A stretch of DNA of 64,000 bases from Isoetes taiwanensis (Eukaryota > Streptophyta > Lycopodiopsida > Isoetales > Isoetaceae), in assembly GCA_021234155.1 (NCBI GenBank), contig JAJEKV010000001.1:25779189-25843188 (forward strand), written 5' to 3'. A program made the position numbers and the translations under genes. Position 1 is the stretch's first letter; each line of letters starts with the position of its first letter. Positions 12,243 through 23,516 of the stretch are shown one piece after another. The notes beneath the pieces were generated by a model. It made no database searches. It worked only from the letters and a program-made list of their open reading frames with translations, and was not told where the DNA came from.

Positions 12243-12421
12243 CCATTGGAGATATTCTTAAAGGGCCTTTATATATTGAGCCCATTACATTTAAAATTTA
12301 TCCCTCCAATGCCTTAGATCACAAAATTAATCTTCTTCACACCTCCCCCCCCTTCCAATGGTTCTCTTTCTTTTCTCTTTTTTTTTTTCATGTTGACCGG
12401 GTGCCAAACACCCGGTCAACA
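12243..12421. repeat. ~178-bp dispersed repeat ending in a perfect hairpin, copy 1
   Basis: The sequence from CCATTGGAGATATTC to GGTCAACA is repeated almost exactly at 14983-15157 in the same orientation. It ends in a 29-nt hairpin (12392-12420): arms GTTGACCGGGTG and CACCCGGTCAAC around CCAAA. The two copies bracket 2.56 kb without a clear gene, so they could be terminal repeats of a non-autonomous element or two independent copies. Confidence 0.7.
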
Positions 12422-12526
12422 TCTCGCCCAAACAAAAAATGGGCCGGCCCCCTCGGCCCTCTTACTTCAAATCTTTTCATATGTTCAGTACAATAGTTGG
12501 TCCCTTAGACTCAATAAGAAACACAA

Positions 12527-12730
12527 CCGAAGTTTTGATATCCGAGACTTCCAACTCAAAAAATGATGATAATAATAATTTGGAGGTTTTAGGGTGTACT
12601 CCAACACCATATAATAATTGAAGTTTTGATATCCGAGACTTTGAACTCGATAGAATGATGATAACAATTGGTGATAATAACCGAAGTTTTGATATCCGAG
12701 ACTTCGAACTCGATAGAATGATGATAATAA
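12527..12730. repeat. Interspersed minisatellite, three copies of ~44 bp
   Basis: The phrase GAAGTTTTGATATCCGAGAC followed by TTCGAACTCGATAGAATGATGATAA occurs three times (from about 12529, 12620 and 12686), separated by unrelated spacers. Confidence 0.7.
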
Positions 12731-13096
12731 AGTGAGTGCCATGATAATAATAGAAAATCAATGGTAATTTCGGGCTTTGGGGAAAGACACATGTAATGCT
12801 TGGGGCAAGATGGCTATATTTTTTGGCAAAAATGATATAAGGAAAAAGGGGCGGCGCCCAAACAAAAAATTGTGGCAATGTTGTAGCAATAGGGCAAAAA
12901 TGATGTTTTGAGGCAACAAGGATGGACCATAATTTTTAGACAAGGAAAAAATGGTAAAGGAACATTATTGTAAGGGTGAGAAAATATTAGCAAAAAATGA
13001 AAGCAATGATTAGGAAATGGAATGAAAGGGTGAGAAAAAATTGGAAGCAAATGTTAGAAAATAAATGAAAGGGTGAAAGAATAAAGAACATGGAAA

Positions 13097-13270
13097 GAAT
13101 AGAATAGAATAGTTTTTTTAATGTCCACGGAGACCAATAGGTCATGGGACCCATACAATGGGCTAGTACAATCATTACTACTAGGATTAAAAAACCCCTG
13201 CCTCGAAAGGTTTTCAAGGGAAAAACCTTTGCAGTAATGATGATACTAGACAAGCGGAGATAATGACTAC
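13097..13270 (-). mobile_element. LINE 3'-end fragment with (TATTC)n tail
   Basis: On the minus strand a GACC-TATT-GGTC hairpin (13132-13143) is followed by GTGGACATTAAAA and a pentanucleotide tail (AGAAT repeats on the plus strand, 13097-13113). The same hairpin, spacing and GGAC box are present at the 3' end of the long LINE at 50.4 kb. The upstream border of the fragment is not clear. Confidence 0.55.
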
Positions 13271-14815
13271 TGAGGGAAGCAAAGGTTAGAAAATGAGATG
13301 AAAGGAAAAATAAAAAACATGAAAAGCAAAGGTTAAAAGAAAGCAAAGGTTAGAAAAAGAAATGAAAGGAGAAAATAAAATAAAAAAAAAGCAAAGGGTT
13401 AAAAAAGCGTAAAAAGGTAAAGGTTATGGCGGATGGAGCAGAGGTCGGCGAACAAAGCCGGCTGCCCTTCCTTCCTTTCTCTTTTTATGTTACAGATTCA
13501 GCACGCAGGTGCTTGTTGCATTTCTTCCCCTTTTTAATGGTAGAGCAGATGCTACAAGGATATGGCAGAAGGGTATGATGGCAAAACCAGGCTGCTATGG
13601 CATTCTTTCCTCTTTCTTCTCTGTATTACTCTTCTGGAGATGGTCGCAGAGATTTGGTTATGGCATAATGCTAGGGCAAAGGTTTTTTGTGTGCAAGGTA
13701 GTAATAGAAAATTCGGATCTGGCTTAAAAAGAAAGAAAAAACAGAAGAAATGACCTTTGAATTGCAATTAGGAATAGAAAGAGAGAGCAAGGTGCAGCGA
13801 TGGAGAATGGGCTATGTTTTTGCATTTGTAGCAGAGCTATGGTTTCTTCGCAGGATCAGGGGGCAAGATGGGAGCATTAGGCCAGGAAAAAAGAACAAAT
13901 TTTCTGGAGGCCTGGCTTTGCTGGCTCTCTCGAAATAAATCAAGAAGTATAGTATCTACAATATCCTCCACCACATAGATTTAAAGTATCAAGAAACCCA
14001 AAAAAACATGAAGATTCGAGCAGCTTCTTTCTTGATTTTTCTTCTTTCTGCAGCATCTTTAAGCATCTTCAAGCAACAAGCAGTGAACATAGAAGGGAGC
14101 AGAGCCAACAGTGCAGAGATCAGGGATAAAAATGGAGTGGAGCAATTTTCTTCGGATAAATCATGGAGAGCTGGCAATAGCGAACTCTCCTTAAATATAT
14201 TGAAGCAGAACCTTGCATTATCTCAGCAGAGAGAAAGAACAGGGAGAGCCTGCAACAGTTTTCATCATCAACAGTCTTCCAAGTACATAAGATCCACTGC
14301 CTCTTCTATAGAATCCTAGGTAAGTCTGTAAGCAACCCGAAATGAACAAAGACTGCTCCAAATAAATCTGTAAACAATGACTGCTCCAAATAAATTTGCA
14401 GCACCAAAATGATCTGGGGAAACATCAGATCTCGGTAGAACCTCCATTTTGTTGGCGGATTTTTCCCACAATCCCCAACAAGTGGCCTCAAAGGCAAAAA
14501 TCAGGATCACTTTGGATGCTGCAATATGAAATCAGAAACTGCAATATGAAATCAGTGTGGAAGAAGAGATTTGAAGAGAACTTAGAAGAATAAACTTTGG
14601 GCCCAAAAGAAATTTATATAAGCACAAACTTCAAATACAAAAGGGTCCCTCCATGTCTCTGAACTATGGAGGGGCCTTTGATCCAGTTCGAGGAGGAGCT
14701 GCCACCATCCCCAAGAACTTGGAGCAAGGCAAGAGGAGGAGCTCGTGCTCCTCAAAAATCTTTTATAAACAACACTTTTCATCTTGACCTTTAATTTTTG
14801 CCTCTTAATCTCCAC
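13271..14815. other. Region between the two 178-bp repeats; no confident gene
   Basis: Two short plus-strand frames are worth noting. One begins at 13427 (MADGAEVGEQSRLPFL). One at 14008-14319 has a hydrophobic signal-like start (MKIRAASFLIFLLSAASLSI) and totals 103 residues. Neither shows a conserved domain, and the second has a low-complexity tail rich in S and Q. I treat both as unsupported. Confidence 0.3.
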
Positions 14816-14956
14816 CTTTGATCTTGCCTCTTCATCTTAACCTTTAATTTTGACCTCTTAATCTCCACCTTTGATCTTGCCTCTTCATCTTAACCTTTAA
14901 TTTTGGTCTTTTAATCTCCACCTTTGATCTTGCCTCTTCATCTTAACCTTTAATTT
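14816..14956. repeat. 53-bp tandem repeat, ~2.7 copies
   Basis: CTTTGATCTTGCCTCTTCAT followed by CTTAACCTTTAATTTTGACC and CTTAATCTCCAC repeats with a period of 53 bp (starts at 14816 and 14869). Confidence 0.8.
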
Positions 14957-14982
14957 CAACCCATCTCCACCCGTTGTTTCAA

Positions 14983-15157
14983 CCATTGGAGATATTCTTA
15001 AAGGGCCTTTATATATTGAGCCCATTACATTTAAAATTTATCCCTCCAATGCCTTAGATCACAAAATTAATCTTCTTCACACCTCCCCCCCTTCCAATGG
15101 TTCTCTTTCTTTTCTCTTTTTTTTCATGTTGACCGGGTGCCAAAAACCCGGTCAACA
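14983..15157. repeat. ~178-bp dispersed repeat, copy 2
   Basis: Near-identical to 12243-12421. The hairpin loop differs (CACCCGG has become AACCCGG), which shortens the stem from 12 to 11 bp. Confidence 0.7.
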
Positions 15158-16180
15158 CACATATACATATAAGAAGTGGTAATGTATCTTGATTTGGGAT
15201 CGATAGTCTAGAGATTTTGTATGACGATATTTTGTTATCGCATTGAATTACTGGACCTAATAATTATGAGGATTGGCCATAGACCACGTTAGAAAGGTAC
15301 CATATTAATGTGGAAACTGGATTATAAGTACCTAGCTAATGAAAGGGAGATCACTTTAGAAGTGCAGGTTTCGACAATGGTGGTGAAGGTATAGAATGTT
15401 GAGCCGACATTGTATAGCTATTACTACTTGAATCGAGGTATAATTCGTGAAAAGGTAGAGAATAATGGGATGTGAGGACGCGGATCCATAACTACGGGTT
15501 ATAAAACTACGAATACATAGTGTTTCGTAAGGAGATTGATGTTCCTGAGGTGTGCAATACAGATGCAAGGGTATGCATGAGTAAGATGACCACGTAGCCA
15601 CGTGGATACGCTTATCTTGCTAGCAAAAGGTGCAACCATCTGAAAGCCACAAGGTATGTTGGAGCTTTGGTGAAGCTAGACTATGAAGGAAAGTTGAACT
15701 CCAACTAGTGATACATTAGGAAGGCAAGTAATGTACCCACACGACAAGTGGGAGACAAGAGGTGCTTGAAAGTTGTTGTAAACAACATTTCAAAGAGAGA
15801 AAATTTGAAGGGACGCTTTGAATAGTCCAAAGTCTGGAATATATACAAGGTAGATGCCCAATGAACATCTTACAAAGGAGAATGTGCTCCGGACTTAGTA
15901 TCATGTGAGTATCCCGAGGAGTAGCTCCGCGTTGTTATATGCGTAGTAGGACCATTTAAGGCTATGACAAGGAAAAGAAAGGGTGTATAATAGAACTTTG
16001 AGTGCACCATGCATATGTATATGGAAATAATGAAGATAATTCCTACAGTAGACGTTAAGTATGTTCACTAGGAACTTAGGGCGGCATCTCTCACTGTAGT
16101 ATTTGTGATTAGAACTCGAGGCCTCGTAAAAGTAAAACTGGACCAGTGAAGGTATAAGACAAAAACTACAAGAGCCTCAG
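15158..16180. other. No gene seen upstream of the LINE monomers
   Basis: Short frames only on either strand. The sequence may belong to the LINE's 5' region or to unrelated repeats; nothing allows a choice. Confidence 0.35.
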
Positions 16181-16650
16181 AGTAAAAGGTGGACGGGGCA
16201 AGCTACGGGACAGAGAGGCTAAGCCTCCGCCGTACACCAGGATAGCGAGGGCTAGACCCACCAACTGGTAACCCAGACCACTAAAAACTCGTTAACGTCT
16301 GGAGAACAGCATGTGACTTTTAGCGGGGTATGAAGAATACCTCATCTGTCGAAAATTGTCGACATGGAGTAAAAGGTGGACGGGGCAAGTTACGGGACAG
16401 AGAGGCTAAGCCTCCGCTGTACACCAGGATAGCGAGGGCTAGACCCACCAACTGGTAACCCGGACCACTAAAAACTCGTTAACATTTCGAGAACAACATA
16501 TGACTTTTAGCGGGGTATGAAGAATACCTCATTTGTCGACACATGGTCGAGAAGGAGTATGGGGCAAATTATGGACTGAGGGGTATAACCCCCGCCATAA
16601 GCCAGGATAGCGCGGGCACGGCCCCCAACTGGATCCGGATCACCAAAAGG
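16181..16650 (+). repeat. LINE 5' promoter-type monomers, 187 bp x ~2.5
   Basis: A unit starting AGTAAAAGGTGGACGGGGCAA repeats at 16181 and 16368 (period 187 bp), with a diverged partial third unit from about 16556. Each contains GCCTCCGCCGTACACCAGGA and an ACTGGTAACCC segment. A related pair of units sits at about 55380-55620 in the second LINE, in the same position relative to ORF1. The arrangement resembles the 5' monomers of some mammalian L1 elements. Confidence 0.7.
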
Positions 16651-16699
16651 GCAGACATACAAAAATACAAAAATACATAACCAGAGAAATACAGAGATA

Positions 16700-16795
16700 C
16701 AGAAGTGCAGAAGTACAGAATGAGAATGAGAATGATTTTTTATCGTCCGCTGAGGCCAATCGGCCTATGGGCAGAACGGACGGAATATTGACACG
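16700..16795 (-). mobile_element. LINE 3'-end fragment inside the 5' region of another LINE
   Basis: On the minus strand GGCC-GATT-GGCC (16754-16765) is followed by TCAGCGGACGATAAAA and a (CATTCT)n tail. It matches the 3' ends at 13.1 and 50.5 kb in hairpin, spacing and GGAC box. It lies in opposite orientation between the monomers and ORF1 of the plus-strand LINE, so it is probably a short secondary insertion. Confidence 0.5.
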
Positions 16796-17111
16796 TAAAT
16801 ACATAATCAATGCATGCAGGCAGCTACCAAACTAACCGGCCCAGAAAGGATCAATCTCGGCCAACAGACGAAGAGGAAATGCGACAATACTGGGAAGGAG
16901 ATCGAATAATAATAAAAGAGACGGGCGGAATAATTATGGACATTTTGAAATTCAAATTAAAAACGGTAATTTTAAATAAAAATACCGTTTAGAAGAAGGA
17001 GATATATACCCTTGAGGAGGCATTGCGGCTATCCTACCAGAGAGAGTCTAGTACAAGCGCACTGCCCAAAGTCACCACAGAGCTCACAGAGCCCTCTCGC
17101 AAACAGAAGCT

Positions 17112-17960
17112 ATGGCCGACAGTATCAACAGCAGCCAGCAGAGGAGAGCGGAGTCAGCGAGAGTGCCAGTAAGACAGCAGGACCTTAGGAATTTCCTGGC
17201 ACAGATGGACAAGCAGTTGGAATCGAAGATCCCGAACATGGATGCACTCAACGCGCTGGCTGAACATCGCTAGTATGGACGTGAGATTAGGAGGGGTGGA
17301 GAGGACGAACGAGGAAATGCAGCGCAGAATGAACGAGATCGAAGAGGAGAAAGCAAAGATTCTGCAAAGGTTGGTTGAATTAGAGAAATCAAATGTTGAG
17401 TTGGATGCATGGGAGTCATTTGATAGGATAAAGCCACATATAATGGAATATGAGGAGCAGAGTAAAATTAAGCATGATGTTAGGCTAATTGGGGTAACGG
17501 AGAGACCTAATGAGGATATATATCGAGTTACTGCAGAAGTGATAGAGACAGTGTTCAAGGAACACAGGAGCGTCATTGTCAAGGCACTACGGTCAGGCCA
17601 GTGGAGGGGGAGATCGAGGCATATAAACCTGACATTGAGGGACTTGGCAACCAAAGAAAGAATCTTGCGGATGGGATCCAGATTAAGTACAGGAGTCTCT
17701 AACGGTAATGCAGCGACAGGGGCTACACAGGGAGTTAGCCAAAGCCAGAGAGCTGAACCAAGCAGGGATGCAGGCGGGAGTCAAGAATGGCAAAGTCTAC
17801 CTTCACAAGAGGGTAAGGGAACAAACGACCCAACCGCAAGAACAAACAGCGGAGGTACATGGAATAGCAAAATCGACGGAAGCAGAAAAGGAAAACATAC
17901 ACCCCCTGAAGGCAATACAACAGGGGCAGGAGAGCAGATTGCTGGGGGGGAGCACTGAGG
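17112..17960 (+). pseudogene. LINE ORF1 (coiled coil + RRM-like), frameshifted
   Basis: It starts MADSINSSQQRRAESARVPV and meets a TAG after ALNALAEHR (about 17270). It continues in another frame as MDVRLGGVERTNEEMQRRMN, EIEEEKAKILQRLVELEKS (heptad coiled coil) and KHDVRLIGVTERPNEDIYRV (RRM-like strand). A further frameshift near 17705 is needed to follow the sister copy's MQRQGLHKELAKVRELSRAG. L1 ORF1 proteins share this coiled coil, RRM and C-terminal domain order and bind their own RNA. Confidence 0.75.
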
Positions 17961-18149
17961 GCGATCACGCTAGAGGGGAATAAGAACAGAGAAGCAGGAA
18001 GAAGCGGAAGCGGGGGAAACGAAAACCGAACAACACAGGCAGGGTTCGGGGGGCCAACCCCGACAATGAAGACAAGAGGAAGACCGAGAAGAACAGGCAA
18101 TGGTACAGAAGGCACGGAAACCCCGAAGGAGCAACCCCGAGGGAAAAGA

Positions 18150-20683
18150 CGCTGACAATATGGTACTGGAATTGTACCGGGTACACGTGGGATGATGGAG
18201 AGAGACTAGAAGGTGTCCACGCTGTGACATAATATGCCTGGCAAAAACATGGGAGCATAACATCAAGAGGCTGCCAGAGGAAGAAGGATACCAGCTGTTC
18301 ACGTGCTGGAAAGACAAGGATTTCAAGATAGGGAGGGGAAGTGCAGGTCTGGCATGTTATGTAAAGAATAGTATAGCTAACAGTGCATGTATGTTACATT
18401 CAGATATCAATAAAAGATATATGGTGTTGAATATCCAATTGAAAAACAAACAAGATATATTTCTGATAATTACATATTATCCGCCAAACAGTGATAAGCT
18501 AGAATTGCTGGACCCAGGGGAAAATATGATGAAATGGAAAGAACATGGACCACTAATACTAGTGGGGGACTTCAATGCCAGAACCAGACAGGAACATGCA
18601 CAAAGCACAGACACGGATGAGAAGGATGGGCAAATAACGTACACGGCAAGGACACAGGAATGGCAGAGGGATACAGAGGATAAGGCAGAGGTCAACGCTA
18701 GAGGTGAATTACTGCTGGAAGTATGCACGACAACAGGGATGATCATAGCTAATGGAGTAAAAAAATGGAAGGGATCGGGGGGTTTTACAAGCCAGAATGC
18801 ACATGGCAAGAGCATAGTAGTGGATTATGTAATCTTGAACGACCAAGCAGTAGGGAGAATAGAAGGACTAGTGCTACAGGAATGGCAGACTGGAAAAAGG
18901 GAAAGCCATAGACCGATCAAATTAACACTCAGAATGGATGGGACGCCACAGATTAACAACACAGGGAGAGAGGAGGATAAGAAAGCCAGAGTGAGGATCC
19001 AATTCCAAGAGAAATACACAGATACATTCATACAAACACTCAGGGAGGAATTGGGAAAATGGGAATGGGGAGAGCACAACGCAAATGACAATGGAAATAC
19101 CCTCAATGATATCATGGTAAGAGTAGCAACAGATGTGTTTGGGAAAAGGAACAGAACTAGAAAGAACAGGGCATTCAGAACATCAGTATGGTATGACGAC
19201 GAGTGTAGAGAGCAGAAAAGGAAAACAAAAGAACACAGAGGAAAGGAGACATACCAGAAAGAAAAGGCAACATACATAAGATTGCTAAAGAAGAAACGGT
19301 ATAATAACCTGCTACAACACCAATGGTATTTGGGAAAATTGTTGAAGAAACAGCCCCGAAGATTTTGGAGGGGACTCAAACAGAAGGGAGGGGACAATAA
19401 TATGAAAACAAGGAATGAACAAGACGGTATTGGAACAACGGGATGGGAGAATTACCTGGATAAATTGTATAAGACAGGGGCACCTCCAGTACCAATACCA
19501 ATACCAATGTTGCAAGATAAGGACAAACCATGCTTCAACATGCTAGAAGTAATGATAGCCCTAAACAAGATGGCTAATCATAAAGCACCGGATCTATATG
19601 GCCTGACCGTGGAATTGCTGAAATGTGTCGAGACATAAATTGGCAGACAGGTCACAGACATCTTCAACGGCATCATACACACAGGGCTTCCAGACAGATG
19701 GACATATAACAGAGTTATACCTCTACATAAGGCAGGAAGCAGGCAGGACCCAGGGAACTATAGGACGATAATGGTGAGCTCCATTTTTGCAAAATGGTTT
19801 GGAAAAGTACTGGATAACAAATTAAAGAAATGGGCAGAAGAAGGAAACAGGAGAGCACAAGGGCAAGTAGGATTCAGGCCGGAAAACTCAACCACCGATC
19901 ATCTAGTAGTGACTCTTCGGATATTAATAGAACAGAACAAAGCGCAGGGAAGGAAGATCATCTGTTGCTTTGTAGATTTCAGGAAAGCATTCGACACGGT
20001 CCCAAGGGAGAAGCTATTACAAAGATTGATGGACATGCAAGCCCCGATAAATATGGTAGGGTCGATTGCAAGACTATACCATAAGGTATATGCTAAGATA
20101 GAACAAGGAGGACAGCCAATAATCTGTGACACGGGCGTAAAGCAGGGCTGCCCGTTATCCCCAACTCTGTTTGGAATATACATAGATGCTTTGCAAGGAT
20201 ACATAGCAGAACAGCAAGGGGACAAATACGCCCCTACACTAGGAGACACGAAGGTACCAATTATGCTATATGCTGATGATCTAAGCATGATGACCACAAA
20301 AAACAAAGGGATGCACAGACTGCTAAAGATTCTAGAACAATTCTGTGAGGAAACAGGGCTGACTGTAAACCTAGCAAAAACTAAGATAGTCATCTTTGGT
20401 CATAAGAATAGACATAGACCCTTCAGATATAAGGAAAAAGAAATAAAGGAAGCAACGGAATACAGATATCTAGGGTACGACGCGCATGGCACGGGGAAAT
20501 GGGCCAAAGGAGCGGACGCCAGGTTCCAATCAGCTGAAGGGAGTTATTTCAACATGAAGAATTTTTGCAACAGAAGCAGAATAATTGACTGGGACATCAA
20601 ATGTTACTTATTCAGTGCAATGGTAGCCACCACTCAGTTATATGGGGCAGAAGCCTGGGGGCCAGGCCTAACAGATAGAATGT
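18150..20683 (+). pseudogene. LINE ORF2: APE-type endonuclease + reverse transcriptase, one nonsense codon
   Basis: From about 18205 one frame runs through CDIICLAKTWEHN (endonuclease motif), LIITYYPPN, GPLILVGDFNART (DxNA motif), then GGFTSQNAHGKSIVVDYVIL and SHRPIKLTL (the SDH-type end of the endonuclease). The RT follows: MANHKAPDLYGLTVELLK, NYRTIMVSSIFAKWFGKVL, QVGFRPENSTTDHL, VDFRKAFDTVPREKL, GVKQGCPLSPTLFGIYIDAL and IMLYADDLSM. The only break in this run is a TAA at 19636-19638. The start is unclear: an NCTGYTWDDGE-like beginning at about 18170 is in another frame. YADD is intact, unlike in the sister copy. Confidence 0.85.
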
Positions 20684-21537
20684 CACCATCTTCTTGCTTA
20701 CCTGTCGCCCCCTGTCCTATGTTTTCCCGGCTTCGGCTTGTTCGCCACCCTTTTTCGTTCAACTTCTGTCCCTGCCGTAGCATGGTCCATCTTTCTTTGC
20801 TTTTTGTCTGCTATCTTTTCTCATTTGTTATCAAAGGTATCCTGCTATCATATATCCTGCCAACTTACCCCTGTCTATGTCCGTTGGTGGAACCGGATCG
20901 CCCATATTTTGAAGCTCTTCCTCCTGTTACCATATGTTAACCGAAATGTCTTGTTGCTTGATCCTATGTTGAGTGTATGAGGATATCCGCAATTCTCCAA
21001 CCATTTGTTCATTTTCGTCATGGAGTATAATGCTTTAGACCACAATCAATTCATACTAAGTAGTCAATCTAGGCTATACAACGAAGTTATTTCATCAGTG
21101 GCAACCATTACTTCCGATTTACTATTCAAAATTTCTCAAAACTGAGATAATACAAGCGTGTACATATAACACGTAAACATTCAGCCATGATTAAAGCATG
21201 GTATTCTTTCATGAGGTATACTTAATCCATCTAAACAGTCATACTCAACCGAGGGCTGTTACAGATTACCCATCTTAACAATTGGCAGGGATCATATCTG
21301 ATGCATAAACTAACGAGAATTGATTCAAAAGGAAGACAAAAAACAAGAGTAGAAAGCCAGAATAATTGTCCATTTAAATAGAAAGCCAGAATAATTGTTA
21401 TTGATAGCAGAATGTAAGTAATTCTTAACAACAAGAGACTAAGCATATTACCATATCTAAAAGATCCAGTGAACTCCAAAGTAAACTTGAAACGAGCATG
21501 AAATAATGATGAATTTAAAACACGAAACGAAATCTCA
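20684..21537. other. No gene seen
   Basis: Pyrimidine-rich then AT-rich sequence between the truncated LINE and the tandem duplication. Frames at 20738-20980 lack any motif. Confidence 0.35.
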
Positions 21538-23514
21538 AAAAATCAATATATTCATAGCATAAATTCGTGCTAAATGCCTCATTTACTCCATTTTTTTGCT
21601 TTGTGCCTCCATTAGCTCATTTGTCCTATCATGATTCCGCGTATTTACCTCTTTGTGTTTCTTTTTTCCATGGTTCATTTGTACATTTGTATAACACTAA
21701 TATAGGTTTTTTGATTCCATATATTTTTATTTGTTTGACCTGTTCTCTCTCGCCTTTGCTAACTCTTTGCTACTCGTTTTGTTTCTTCAATAATTACATT
21801 AGTGTCTATTGTTTTACTTTCTTCCATAGTTACATTAGTGTCTATTGTTTTACAATCTCACATGTTCGTCGATATCCAAGAGAACTCTTCATGAGAACAC
21901 AATAGAATCTACGTAAGGAGATTGCTAATTTTTATCTAGGGCAGTCTCTTTTCCTTTTTTCTCTCCTCACACAACCCTTTGTTTCGGAATTGCAATCTGA
22001 CTACATAAAACATTGGTCAAAGGCCAAAACAAAAGTCCCAAGACCTTTTCCCACGCCAGCACGCTCATCCTCCGATACTCGTTCTCCAATACCGATATCA
22101 AGCTGAATCCTCCCTGTATATAACACGCTCATCCTCCGATACTCGTTTTCCAATACCATATCAGATTGAATATTAGTTGGACAAGATGGAACATGCTGAG
22201 GAGTTGGGCAAGATGGAACATGCTGAGGAGATGGAACTTGCCGAGGAGAGAAAGTTAAATAGGAAATACGCATTCGACATCAACTCGACAAGAAAGGGCG
22301 AATCTTTCTCAAATGTTAAGAACTCGTTAAAAATTAAAATTTTATATTCTCGAAATGTCTAATTCTAAATAGATTCACGTGAAAATTAGTTTAGAAAGCA
22401 ATTTTTTACGTTTCTATAACAATTATACTTTAAATTTAAAGATAAAGTTATATAATTATATAAAGTTAAGTATCAAGAAAAATTAAACATGACATGTAAT
22501 CTTAAAATAATACCCCAGTCTAATAAATCTAAATAAGTCCAAGTTTTGTTGAATATGTCATTATTGTGGGTGTCTCGGTGCAGAAATCGGATTTGGACAA
22601 AGTATATCAGGCCGCCTCAGCACTATTTTATTCAGAGGGCAATCCGAACACAGGTAACGAAGCCAAGAGGGCAGATTTCATTCATCCATTTCTCTATTTT
22701 TCAGTTGCAACTCACAACTGCCTAGACAAGATCAACAAACTCCAGCTGGAGAGGGAATATACTATCGAGAGTGGTTTAGCAGCTGGAGCTGTAGAGTTTG
22801 TTGTGGTGGATGCTCACTCGGTGCTGATCGTGGTGGAGGCTAAGCAGGATAACTGGGATCTCGGTAGGGCGCAGGGAATGCTGGAGATCGCATTGCAACA
22901 ATGTGGATGCGGGATTTCCCGAGTCTCACGTTGTCTACGGATGTGTGTCCACGAGTCCCCAATGGGAGATTTTCAGCTACTCTGCCGGGAAATGGACCTA
23001 CCATGGCCACTATACTTCCCTCGATGTCGTCAACAAGGATTCTGTAGATCAGGTTTTTGATGTTTCCAAGGTGGAGGCGTTCTTGAGGATCATCAATGCT
23101 CTTTTGGACAATGCCCTTCGAAAGATGAAGCATGCTTCAACTTCCTCGAGTTAGAAAAGTTTTTAGTGGCGACTTTTCGTGTCTTACTTTTCTTTCATTA
23201 TGCTATAATACTATACTTCACGTGGCAAGCTCCAATTTGATGCATTGTACAACGTTTTTTTACTCCGTCGGTAACAGTACAGGGGCTGTAATTTGTTACA
23301 ATATATCTGATTTATTACAATATATCTGATCTGTTTAACTTTGGTTGCATTACTGCATCTAGACATTTTTGTATTAGCATGACAGCACGGATTACATTAA
23401 CTTGAGGATAGCAGAAATATTTGATAGTTCTAATAAATGATTTGAAAACTAAATGTTTGAATTCCCTCAGTTATGATGCTGTTGAGATGACTAATTAACT
23501 AGTTGCAACTGAGC
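21538..23514 (+). repeat. Tandem duplication, unit A
   Basis: The sequence from ATTCATAGCATAAATTC through the nuclease-like gene and its 3' flank is repeated head to tail at 23517-26070 with few differences. Unit A lacks about 590 bp that unit B has between GAATCTTTCTCAA and GTTAAGAACTCG (24282-24868), so A carries a deletion or B an insertion. Confidence 0.85.
22186..23154 (+). pseudogene. PD-(D/E)XK nuclease-like gene, copy A, frameshifted
   Basis: Exon 1 (from 22186) reads MEHAEELGKMEHAEEMELAE, a charged repeat. Exon 2 (22584-23154) starts after a CTCGGTGCAG acceptor: KSDLDKVYQAASALF, ADFIHPFLYF, GLAAGAVEFVVVD and VLIVVEAKQDNWDLGRAQGM. The E-(V)-F then VEAK pattern fits a PD-(D/E)XK core. 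The rest (HVVYGCVSTSPQWEIFSY, then VFDVSKVEAFLRIINALL) resembles the C-terminal part of restriction-fold nuclease-like proteins common in fungi. About 11 bases are missing after GMLE compared with copy B, and the frame is lost there. The intron is shortened by the 590-bp difference. Confidence 0.5.
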
Positions 23515-23516
23515 AA

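Larger units (their letters stand above)
16181..20683 (+). mobile_element. Non-LTR retrotransposon (LINE) with L1-like ORF1, 3'-truncated
   Basis: Order: 5' monomers (16181-16650), untranslated region, ORF1 (17112-17960), ORF2 with endonuclease then reverse transcriptase (about 18150-20683). The frame is cut off at EAWGPGLTD, where the sister copy at 50-55 kb continues (ETWGPGLTEKKWEKQ). The C-terminal zinc knuckle, the 3' UTR and the tail are therefore missing. Confidence 0.85.

Noticed and set aside
14008-14319. 103-residue frame with a signal-peptide-like start considered as a secreted peptide gene
   Set aside because: No conserved cysteines or motif, a Ser/Gln low-complexity tail, and a position between two dispersed repeats. 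Not enough support.
16991-17012. AGAAGGAGATATATACC resembles the ribosome-binding leader of common cloning vectors
   Set aside because: It differs by inserted bases, lies in the purine-rich 5' region of a LINE, and nothing else vector-like is nearby. Chance similarity.
17970-19397. Long minus-strand frames opposite the plus-strand LINE
   Set aside because: They are shadows of a purine-rich coding strand; conserved endonuclease and RT motifs are all on the plus strand.
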